Shown piece after piece: positions 8,863-15,828 of a stretch of DNA of 64,000 nt; position 1 is the first letter of the stretch; every line of letters begins with the position of its first letter. Position numbers and translations under genes: made by a program. The notes below the pieces were generated by a model. The model was not told where the DNA came from. It saw only the letters and a list, made by a program, of their open reading frames with translations, and did not search any database. This stretch comes from Roseiarcus sp963824475 (lineage in GTDB: Bacteria > Pseudomonadota > Alphaproteobacteria > Rhizobiales > Beijerinckiaceae): positions 62,001-126,000 of the forward strand of contig CAWGPR010000005.1 in assembly GCA_963824475.1 (NCBI GenBank), written 5' to 3'.

Positions 8863-9634
8863 TTACTCCTTGCCCATGACGTCCAGCACCTGTTCAAGCG
8901 GCGCGGTCGACGGGCGAAAGATTCCCGAATAGGGACTGCTCAGGTCAAGGATCATGTAGACCGAGGTCGAAACCGCGATGGCGCCGACAAGGACGGCGAC
9001 AACTGACATGGTATGGCCGCGAGACATCAGCCCGAAGCCGCAGAAAAGAGCTGCGGCCCACCCGACCACTATCAGGATGAGCGGATACGAAACGGGATTG
9101 CTCAGAGCGAAAGACATTTGCAGTCGCGCCTGGCCGATCGAGTCGACGGTAGAATTTGCGAGCGCAAGCGCCTGCCTCTGCGTATCGGTCGAGGGATGGA
9201 GACTCCCCAGGTCCCCTTCCTCCTTTCGAAGCGCCCGCACCGCCGCGGCGAAGTTCTGAGCCACGAAGTCTTTGTCGCTTTCCCTATCCCCCCAAACGTC
9301 GTCGATGGCCTTCCCGACAGCCCTTCTCAAGTTCGCGCGTTCGGGATTTGCATCCGGTCCATAGTCGGCCAGGGCGAGATCAAGTTGCAGAACCTTGGCG
9401 GCAAGGGTCTGGACCGCGGTGTTCTGTCCTGCATAGACGCCGTACGCCGTCCAGATCAGGAGGCCCATGGTCAGCGCCGAGAGCAACGTGAGAAGACCGA
9501 CGACCGCGCCCACCATGTCACGCGGGCCGCCGGTCGTGAATGTCTCGGGCAGGACGCGCTGGAGAATAAGGCCGACAGCGCCCCCGGCGAAAACCACCAA
9601 ACCGACGCCAAACGCGAACTTTTCAGGAACTCAT
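8863..9634 (-). CDS. DUF4239 membrane protein (frame break at the N-terminus)
   Basis: A predicted membrane protein with N-terminal hydrophobic segments (AVGLILQRVLP, GLLTLLSALTMGLLIWTAYG) and two C-terminal ones (YPLILIVVGWAAALFCGFGL, VVAVLVGAIAVSTSVYMIL). It ends in PYSGIFRPSTAPLEQVLDVM. Function is unknown. A paralogue lies at 32050-32820. The paralogue starts MSSLEFALAIAVGMFAGG. Here the ATG at 9634 gives MSS and then a TGA; removing one T gives MSSEKFAFGVGLVVFAGG, so the start is probably 9634 with one surplus base. Without that correction the start would be the TTG at 9600. Confidence 0.7.
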
Positions 9635-9781
9635 GGAACTCCCCAAGCCGAAAGCGCCAGTTATCCGCCGCGCATTCGGAAGGCAACCGCGTCGCGCGCG
9701 CATTTCGGCGGTAGGAAATCGGGTCTCGGTGCGCCGGACGGACCGGAGCGGTGCGCGGCGATTGCAGGTGACCGCCAGCGA

Positions 9782-10927
9782 TTACGAGACGGCGGCCTGG
9801 CGTTCGGGATCGGATAACTGGGCTTGTCCGCGCCCTTCTCCGAGGCAGGCCTCGATGAAATCGTCCATTTGCCGCGCGACCGTCCGGATATCGAAAAGCT
9901 GCTCGACGCGCTCGCGTCCGGCGCGCGCGAGCTCCGCGCGTCGTTCGGGCGCATCCAGCAATTGGCCAAGCGCCGCCGCAAGACCATCGGCGTCGCCGGG
10001 GTCGACGGTCATCGCGCACGGGCCGCAGATCTCGGCCAAGCCGCCCCGCCCCGAGGTGATGAGCGCGGCGCCGCTGGCGAGCGCCTCCAGCGCCGTGCGG
10101 CCGAACGGTTCGGGGCCTGTCGTGAGCACCATTCCGACCGCGGCGCTCTCCCACGCCGCCTTGACCTCGGCGTAGGGAACGTTCGAATCGACCATGATCC
10201 GGCCGTTAAATCCTTCGGCCATATCGCGAAGCGCCCGAACGGTCTCCGGCTCCTGGTCCGCGGCCACGGGGTCGGAGACCATGAAACGCGCGCTCCATTC
10301 GGGCCTCGCGGGGAGAGCGCGCGCGATCGCCGCCATCGCCTCGAGGTGGCCCTTGCCCCTGAGGGCGCGGCCCACGCAGACGATCGAGCGGTCCTTGGGT
10401 TTGGTCGCCGACCAGGCTCGCATATCGAGCCCGTTGGGCACGGCGCGATGAGGCGGGCGCAGCCCACGGAAATCGGCGCGGAAGTGACTGAGCGCGTATT
10501 CGCTGACGAAGGCGAAGCCGGAAAGCCGGCGCAGCTCCTGGCCGCGGACGGCGCCGTCCAGCGCGCTCGACGGCGCTTTCACATAGGCATGGGTATGCAA
10601 AATCACCCGCGCTCCGGAGGTCAACGCGATAAGCATCGCGGCCGGCAGGTGATTTTCGACAATGGCGAGATCAACGCCGCGCCGCCTTAAGAGCCGGGCG
10701 ACGCTCCAGGCCTTTCCGAGATTGCCGCTGATCGGCGCGTCGGGGATCGACGCGATTTCGACGCCTTCGAACGGCTGGTCCACCGGCGGGCAGACGACCA
10801 GGGTCGAGCGCCCATATCGGCTGTGAAGCGCCAAATCGCGAACGCAGAGTTCGACCGAAGCGGCGAGCCGCGGCCCGAAATGGGCGTTTCGCAACAGGAC
10901 GTAAGCGATTTTCGGCTCGCGCGCCAT
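9782..10927 (-). CDS. Glycosyltransferase family 4
   Basis: A GT-B fold retaining glycosyltransferase of 381 residues from the ATG at 10927 (a GTG two codons upstream is possible). The C-terminal donor-binding half has the GT4 signature GPEPFGRTALEALASGAALI (the E-x7-E motif) after VCVGRALRGKGHLEAMAAIA. The N-terminal acceptor half contains VILHTHAYVKAPSSALDG. Likely role is transfer of a sugar from a nucleotide donor to a cell-envelope glycan or lipid. No other polysaccharide genes adjoin it, so the acceptor is unknown. It is divergent from moaC. Confidence 0.85.
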   Translation of the reverse strand: MAREPKIAYVLLRNAHFGPRLAASVELCVRDLALHSRYGRSTLVVCPPVDQPFEGVEIASIPDAPISGNLGKAWSVARLLRRRGVDLAIVENHLPAAMLIALTSGARVILHTHAYVKAPSSALDGAVRGQELRRLSGFAFVSEYALSHFRADFRGLRPPHRAVPNGLDMRAWSATKPKDRSIVCVGRALRGKGHLEAMAAIARALPARPEWSARFMVSDPVAADQEPETVRALRDMAEGFNGRIMVDSNVPYAEVKAAWESAAVGMVLTTGPEPFGRTALEALASGAALITSGRGGLAEICGPCAMTVDPGDADGLAAALGQLLDAPERRAELARAGRERVEQLFDIRTVARQMDDFIEACLGEGRGQAQLSDPERQAAVS

Positions 10928-11116
10928 GATCACATTCGAAGCTCAAGGCGCGCGCCGCGCCTCCCCGCGAAGCGTCCTTACACGGAACAGTCCGGCCGGA
11001 CAATTGACCCAAACGCGATTGCCGGCGGCGGCGAATTTTGCTTGAAGGGGCGCCCGGACAACACTTTCGATCAACAGAACGCTCGTGCAAAGCTTTAGCG
11101 GAGCGCCCCCAAACCG

Positions 11117-11638
11117 ATGGTCTCATCTGCAAACAAGTCGAAGCCGCTGACCCATATTGGCGCTGACGGTGAAGCGCGGATGGTCGACGTCTCGGACAAG
11201 GCCGCGACGGACCGGGTCGCAATCGCCGAGGGACGGGTGCGCATGGCCGCGTCGACGCTTGCCTCGATCCTTGCCGGCGACGCCAAGAAAGGCGACGTGA
11301 TCGGCGCGGCGCGGATCGCCGGCATCATGGCGGCCAAGAAGACCGCCGACCTCATTCCGCTTTGCCATGCCCTTAGCTTGACCAAGGTCTCGGTCGACAT
11401 TGCGCCGGACGAGGCGCTGCCGGGCCTCAGCGTGCGGGCCGAGGCGCGATGCGTCGGTCCAACCGGGGTGGAAATGGAGGCGCTGACCGCCGTTTCCGTC
11501 GCCTGCCTCACCATCTACGACATGGCCAAGGCGATCAACCGGGGGATGAGCATCGAGGGGTTAAGGCTGATCGAGAAGCGCGGCGGCAAGTCGGGCGAAT
11601 GGCGGGCTAAAAACGATCCGAAGGACAAGCGCCAATGA
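11117..11638 (+). CDS. moaC: Cyclic pyranopterin monophosphate synthase MoaC
   Basis: MoaC converts the MoaA product 3',8-cyclo-GTP to cyclic pyranopterin monophosphate, the second half of the first step of molybdenum-cofactor synthesis. The 173-residue length is normal. The hallmark stretches are present: KKGDVIGAARIAGIMAAKKT, then ADLIPLCHALSLTKV (conserved Lys and His) and GPTGVEMEALTAVSVACLTI followed by DMAKA (conserved Asp). It overlaps moeA by four bases (ATGA, 11635-11638), so the two genes form a translationally coupled operon. Confidence 0.97.
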   Translation: MVSSANKSKPLTHIGADGEARMVDVSDKAATDRVAIAEGRVRMAASTLASILAGDAKKGDVIGAARIAGIMAAKKTADLIPLCHALSLTKVSVDIAPDEALPGLSVRAEARCVGPTGVEMEALTAVSVACLTIYDMAKAINRGMSIEGLRLIEKRGGKSGEWRAKNDPKDKRQ

Positions 11639-12864
11639 GCTCAATGATCACGGTCGAGGAGGCGCTCAAGCGCGTGCTCGCTTCCGCCGAGACGGCGCTC
11701 GAGCAGGAAAAGGTCGCCCTTGAATTGGCTTACGGCCGGGTGCTGGCGCGCGACCTTAAGGCCTTGCGCACCCAGCCGCCGTTCCCCAACTCCGCCATGG
11801 ACGGCTACGCGCTGCGCGCGGCGGATACGGCGCCGGCCCCCGCGACCCTCACGTTGGTCGGCGAATCCGCCGCCGGCCGCGCTTTCGAAGCCGCCGTCGG
11901 TCCCGGCGAAGCGGTGCGCATCTTCACCGGGGCGCCGATGCCCGACGGCGCCGACGCCATCGCCATTCAGGAGGACGTCGAGCGCGAGGGCGATCGCATC
12001 CGGCTTTCGGCCGCTGTGCGAGCAGGCGACAATCTGCGTGCGGCCGGCATGGACTTTCGCGAAGGCGAACCCCTCATCGCGGCCGGCCGCCGGCTCACCC
12101 CCCGCGATGTGGCGCTGGCGGCCGCGGCGAACCATACGGCGCTTACGGTGCGCCGCCGCGCTCGCGTTGCGATCCTGGCGACCGGCGACGAACTGGTCCC
12201 GCCCGGCGGCGCGTTGGGCCCGGCGCAAATCATCGCCTCCAACAATTTCGCCATCGCCGGGATCGTCGAGGCGTGCGGGGGCGTCGCGATCGATCTCGGC
12301 ATCGCGGTCGATGAGCTCGGCGCGCTGAAGGCGGCCGTGACGCGCGCGCAAGACGAGAAAGTCGACGTGCTGGTGACGCTCGGCGGCGCATCGGTCGGCG
12401 ACCACGACCTCGTGCAGCAGGCGCTGGTCTCGGCCGGGATGGAGCTGGGCTTCTGGCGCATCGCCATGCGTCCCGGCAAGCCGCTGATGCATGGGAACCT
12501 CGGCGCCATGCGCATTCTCGGCCTGCCTGGCAATCCGACGTCGTCGGTGGTTTGCGCGATCCTGTTCCTGCGCCCGCTCTTGCGCGCCCTCCATGGCGAG
12601 TCCGACCCGGGCGCGGATCTCAGCCAGCCCGCCCGCCTTGCGGTGAACTTGCCCGCCAACGGCGCCCGCCAGGACTATATGCGCGCCTCGCTCGGCCGTA
12701 ACGGCGAAGGAATTCTCGTCGCGACCCCGGTCGCAGACCAGGATTCCTCGCTGGTGAAGACGATGGCGCGCGCCGACGGCCTTGTCGTTCGGCCGCCGCA
12801 CGCGGCGCCGGCGAAGGCTGGAGATCTGTGCCGCGTGATCCCGTTTCACGGCCTCGGGGTTTAG
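11635..12864 (+). CDS. moeA: Molybdopterin molybdenumtransferase MoeA
   Basis: MoeA inserts molybdate into adenylylated molybdopterin, the last step of basic Mo-cofactor synthesis. The protein is 409 residues, the normal length. Visible motifs are PPFPNSAMDGYALRA, FTGAPMPDGADAI, ILATGDELVPPGG, VLVTLGGASVGDHDLV, WRIAMRPGKPLMHG and ILGLPGNPTSSVVCAILFLR. It is coupled to moaC by the ATGA overlap. A short inverted repeat follows the stop immediately. A molybdoenzyme client is not visible nearby; the CoxE/MoxR-like pair at 51-60 kb is of a type often linked to Mo-enzymes, but that link is only suggestive. Confidence 0.97.
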   Translation: MSSMITVEEALKRVLASAETALEQEKVALELAYGRVLARDLKALRTQPPFPNSAMDGYALRAADTAPAPATLTLVGESAAGRAFEAAVGPGEAVRIFTGAPMPDGADAIAIQEDVEREGDRIRLSAAVRAGDNLRAAGMDFREGEPLIAAGRRLTPRDVALAAAANHTALTVRRRARVAILATGDELVPPGGALGPAQIIASNNFAIAGIVEACGGVAIDLGIAVDELGALKAAVTRAQDEKVDVLVTLGGASVGDHDLVQQALVSAGMELGFWRIAMRPGKPLMHGNLGAMRILGLPGNPTSSVVCAILFLRPLLRALHGESDPGADLSQPARLAVNLPANGARQDYMRASLGRNGEGILVATPVADQDSSLVKTMARADGLVVRPPHAAPAKAGDLCRVIPFHGLGV

Positions 12865-12880
12865 CAGGAGCCCGCTCCTG
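12865..12880 (+). terminator. Hairpin right after moeA, weak terminator candidate
   Basis: CAGGAGC (12865-12871) and GCTCCTG (12874-12880) form a tight stem beginning at the base after the moeA TAG. There is no T-run behind it, so intrinsic termination is uncertain. Confidence 0.35.
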
Positions 12881-13664
12881 GCTCGGGCGAATCGCCGAGG
12901 GCCTCCCGGACGCTTTCCCTGGGGGCGCCGTTCCCACCTCCACCTTTTGGTTTTTCGTCATGGCCGCCCCCAGCGCGAGGCCGACCACAGCCCCGGCCGG
13001 GCGGCCCACCGCAACCGACGACAGCGCCATCAAAACTCCCCGCAGCCCTCTGAAAATGCGCTACATTCCAAGTCGGCGCACGTTGCGCCGCAGCTCGAGG
13101 CTTCGCGCCAGCAAACGCTGGCAAATGCGCATAAACGTTCGCAAAATTACCTCCATTGACTAGCGCTTATTTTTTCGAATCGAGACATTTCAATGCGTTG
13201 CAGCCGATTCAAATCGACAAATCCAGCCGGCGTCTCAGCCCCCGTGCAAACTGTCTCAATCGCTCTTTCCCCATCCTTCTCCTCCGCCGGCGCCGCCGAC
13301 GGCGCCAGGCCTGATTCTGGAACTGGAAAAGATATAGCATCAATTTCTGCTTTATGCAAGCAATTGTCGATTTTCTAATTCGACGCCCGCCGGCCGACCC
13401 GCCGGCCGAAAATTTTCCGGCGTCCAGCCTTTCGCGCGCGGGGCGCCGGTCAGCCGCTTTCCGTTCGCGTCGTGCGGGATTGAAGACCATTTCGAGCCGC
13501 CGAAGCCGGCGCCTGTCGCCCCGATGCGCTCGCAGCCGTCGACGCCGGTGGCAATGGCGCCGATGATTTTCAAGGTTCCACGTCCTGAACTATTGAACGT
13601 GATCGCCGGGTGCGCCAAGCTCTCTTGCGCGCCGGCCTCGTCTCCACTGAAATGGAGGACGCAA
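12881..13664. other. Non-coding stretch between moeA and a small lipoprotein gene
   Basis: Only short overlapping frames are present and none shows family similarity. The segment 13175-13380 begins CGAATCGAGACATTTCAATG and ends near GCAAGCAATTGTCGATTTTC. The segment 14030-14205 has a similar start and a similar end, so these may be diverged copies of one repeat. Confidence 0.4.
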
Positions 13665-13847
13665 ATGCGGATCCCGATCATCCTGGCGGTTGCGGCGCTC
13701 GTGCTCTCCGGCTGCAACGCCAATCAGGAGGTCAGTCCCTCGTCGCCGACGGCCTCCCAGGTCTTCGCCGGCCACTACGTGGAGATCAATCCTTACAATC
13801 CCATCAGCTACGCGCAGAACAACACCGGGCGCGGCGGCGGCCGCTAA
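13665..13847 (+). CDS. Small lipoprotein
   Basis: A 60-residue secreted peptide. The ATG at 13665 has TGGAGGA (13653-13659) upstream. The N-terminus MRIPIILAVAALVLSGCNAN is a lipoprotein signal with lipobox LSGC, so Cys17 would be lipidated. The mature part is short and polar, with FAGHYVEINPYNPISYAQNN, and ends in a Gly-Arg tail. Small lipoproteins of this style occur in Hyphomicrobiales, but I cannot name the family. It is likely anchored in the inner or outer membrane. Confidence 0.7.
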   Translation: MRIPIILAVAALVLSGCNANQEVSPSSPTASQVFAGHYVEINPYNPISYAQNNTGRGGGR

Positions 13848-13860
13848 GGGAGCGCGACTA

Positions 13861-14359
13861 GGGCGGACAGCCTTCCAGACGCTGGACCATAGCCCGCTAG
13901 TCTTCTGTGGATGGCGTCGGCGGTTCGCATGACGTCGATCATTTTGGGTTTTCTTGGGGGCTCCCCATTTCGCCGCGAAAACCCCTGTTTAGGAGGTTGG
14001 ATTTCCTTGGATTTCCTTGGATTCCTTCGTCCGAATCGAGACTTATCAATGGGTTGCGCTGGATTCTCCGGGAAAATTTTTCGTCAGCCCAAGCTCGCGG
14101 GAAGCCGAAATGCGCTCCGGCCGTCGAGGCCATTCGGAAGGGCGGGATTGTTCATGGCGCAAGCTTAACTCGATTTCTGATTGTCAGCAATCAATTGTCG
14201 TCCGGCCCGTCGAGCACACCAGGCTCGCTTCTCATCCTGACGCTCGCGGTCAGCATTTGTCCCCTTCACGAGCGGCCGCACGAATAGGCTGCAGGCGCCA
14301 TCCGCCTATTGTTGTGGGCGACTTATTTGTCCGATCTTTAGCGGGGTAATGAGTTGGCG
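13861..14359. repeat. Non-coding region with hairpin and tandem 10-mers
   Basis: GGGTTTTC (13946-13953) pairs with GAAAACCC (13977-13984). Directly behind it are three tandem 10-mers TTGGATTTCC (13997-14006, 14007-14016, last copy 14017-14026 with one change). The segment from 14030 resembles 13175-13380 at both ends. No gene is recognised. Confidence 0.55.
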
Positions 14360-15127
14360 CTAATATACTGGGTCGCCAATTAGGTCTGATTGGCGAACGC
14401 TGACGTTAAAAGAATACGCCGAATTCAAATTAGCGACAACGTCAAACAGCCAATGTGGCGCCAAGGGGCTGATGCGAACCGATTCGAGAAGTTGACCTAA
14501 GTTTGCATCAATCCAGATTCCATTGTTATCTAATTTAGATTTATAATTCCTAGCTTCTTCAGTCCCCATAACCTCCCAAAAAACCGCCCTCAGCTCACGC
14601 TCATGCTCAAAAGATTTTCTCTTGTGCATAATGAAGTTCAACATATTATCGTCTGCAAACCATTCTGTTGCATAGTCTATATACCTCACTTCTCCAATTA
14701 GAACGCATTCCGGAAGAGCCTCCCGCAGTTTCGCATATGTAGTCTGAATGCATACGCCTTCGCCGGAGCGCATATATAAACTCCACATGGCCGCGAACTC
14801 ATGCTCATTCATGTGCCAGCACGAAACACAGTTTTTCGAGACTTCATTCTTATGTGCGCCGCTGACGATATCATTATAGTTGTCCGGCAAGTTTATGAAT
14901 TGAACAAGCCGAGGGTCCGTCTTTTTATTTCTAACAATATACTCTCTCGCGGCGACCATTGCCTTTGTTGCCGAACCCTCAAAGGCATCTCCAAGCAGAT
15001 TTGCGCGCGGGAAAAATAGAGCCTTTTTCTGAAGGATAGATATATATTTGGCGATGTCCATATACCGCCAAATTTTTACGTTCCTATCCCTTGGAATGGG
15101 AAAAGAAGGATGATCTGTGTCGTTCAT
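14360..15127 (-). CDS. DUF2971 domain protein, AT-rich
   Basis: A 255-residue soluble protein with the DUF2971 pattern: IWRYMDIAKYISILQKKALF near the start, LLGDAFEGS, then NCVSCWHMNEHEFAAMWSLY, and a C-terminal segment ending in the ISPLAPHW-type motif. The molecular function is unknown; members often sit among mobile or phage-defence genes (general knowledge). Base composition is far more AT-rich than the flanks and codon use differs, which suggests recent horizontal gain. It lies beside the duplicated nrdJ end and the GIY-YIG unit, so these may have arrived together. Confidence 0.75.
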   Translation of the reverse strand: MNDTDHPSFPIPRDRNVKIWRYMDIAKYISILQKKALFFPRANLLGDAFEGSATKAMVAAREYIVRNKKTDPRLVQFINLPDNYNDIVSGAHKNEVSKNCVSCWHMNEHEFAAMWSLYMRSGEGVCIQTTYAKLREALPECVLIGEVRYIDYATEWFADDNMLNFIMHKRKSFEHERELRAVFWEVMGTEEARNYKSKLDNNGIWIDANLGQLLESVRISPLAPHWLFDVVANLNSAYSFNVSVRQSDLIGDPVY

Positions 15128-15278
15128 TTGCAGCTGGGTTTATCCAAAGAGTGCAGATTGCTTTCATTTTATAAGTGAGAGCAAGTCGTGAGCGTGATGA
15201 CGGTAGTTGGCTGTTAGGATGAATCGCTTCCTTGCAGGGTTGCAATAGATTGGCGTTCTCAAATTTAAATTCCAGCCC

Positions 15279-15394
15279 TCAGCTGCACCCCGTCGTGCCA
15301 CCACAGGTGTCGCACTTAAGGCAGGTGCCGTTGCGCACCATGGTGAAATTGCCGCATTCGGGGCAGGCTTCGCCGTCATAGCTCTCCATGCGCG
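15279..15394 (-). pseudogene. Duplicated 3' end of nrdJ (zinc-ribbon fragment)
   Basis: These 116 bases repeat 15829-15944 in the same orientation with roughly ten differences. They encode the C-terminal Cys-rich tail (EACPECGNFTMVRNGT, then CLKCDTCGGTTGCS and a stop). An ATG at 15389 would make a free-standing 36-residue zinc-ribbon peptide starting MESYDGEACPEC. The homology stops just before the palindrome at 15403. It is best seen as a truncated copy created when the intervening GIY-YIG unit was gained. Confidence 0.85.
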
Positions 15395-15402
15395 CAACCG
15401 TC

Positions 15403-15425
15403 ATGGCCGGGCTTGACCCGGCCAT
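15403..15425. repeat. REP-like palindrome, copy 1
   Basis: ATGGCCGGG (15403-15411) pairs perfectly with CCCGGCCAT (15417-15425), with a 5-nt loop. The wider unit GTCATGGCCGGGCTTGACCC recurs inverted at 15757-15777. This type of repeat is common in Hyphomicrobiales intergenic DNA. Confidence 0.85.
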
Positions 15426-15446
15426 CCACGCGGTCGTCCTCGCCGC

Positions 15447-15737
15447 TTACCGATTGAGCGTTTCATATAGGTCTCTCCACCCCGGGTTCGCCTCAAGGAT
15501 CAGTCGCGCCTTCCAGGCGCGAGGCCAGTGCTTAATGTTCGATTCGCGTTGGATGGCGTCGGCGATTCGCTCGTAGAACTCCATATAGACCAGGCGCTTG
15601 AGCCCGTAGCGCTTGGTGAAGCCGGGGACGAGTCCTTCACGGTGTTCGTTGGCGCGTCTGCCGATGTCGGAGGTGACGCCGGTGTAGAGAACGCCATTGG
15701 GGCGGTTGGTCATGATGTAAACCCACCCGCCGGGCAT
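15447..15737 (-). CDS. GIY-YIG nuclease family protein
   Basis: A 96-residue single-domain nuclease of the small standalone (YhbQ/UPF0213-like) type. The catalytic core shows VYIMTNRPNGVLYTGVTSDI (the GIY and YIG strands), then the Arg of RRANEHREG, the YGLKRLVYMEFYERIADAIQ segment with the metal-binding Glu, and RESNIKHWPRAWK. There is no partner domain. It sits downstream of nrdJ on the same strand, between two inverted REP-like palindromes and two copies of the nrdJ 3' end. Related small genes are frequent in alphaproteobacteria. A role in spreading the palindromes would parallel RAYT/REP systems, but that is my inference. Confidence 0.9.
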   Translation of the reverse strand: MPGGWVYIMTNRPNGVLYTGVTSDIGRRANEHREGLVPGFTKRYGLKRLVYMEFYERIADAIQRESNIKHWPRAWKARLILEANPGWRDLYETLNR

Positions 15738-15756
15738 TTGCGCGTCATCGCGTGGA

Positions 15757-15777
15757 TGGCCGGGTCAAGCCCGGCCA
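15757..15777. repeat. REP-like palindrome, copy 2 (inverted relative to copy 1)
   Basis: TGGCCGGG (15757-15764) pairs with CCCGGCCA (15770-15777) around TCAAG. Read on the minus strand, the surrounding bases match copy 1 closely (only a few differences over about 30 positions). The two copies form inverted brackets around the GIY-YIG gene. Confidence 0.85.
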
Positions 15778-15828
15778 AGACGGTCGTGGGATCGGGACAG
15801 CCATCAGCCGCCGGGCAAAGTGTTGCGA

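Noticed and set aside
12620..13033. A minus-strand ORF starting MMALSSVAVGRPAGAVVGLA over the moeA end
   Set aside because: The first 40 codons lie in non-coding DNA and look mildly hydrophobic, but most of it is antisense to moeA and has no ribosome-binding site.
13997..14026. Tandem 10-mers considered as a CRISPR-like array
   Set aside because: The units are contiguous without spacers and number only three.
15164..15576. Small ORFs such as the one reading MAGLDPAIHAVV over the palindromes
   Set aside because: Translations of this type arise wherever this palindromic repeat lies and are repeat artefacts, not genes.
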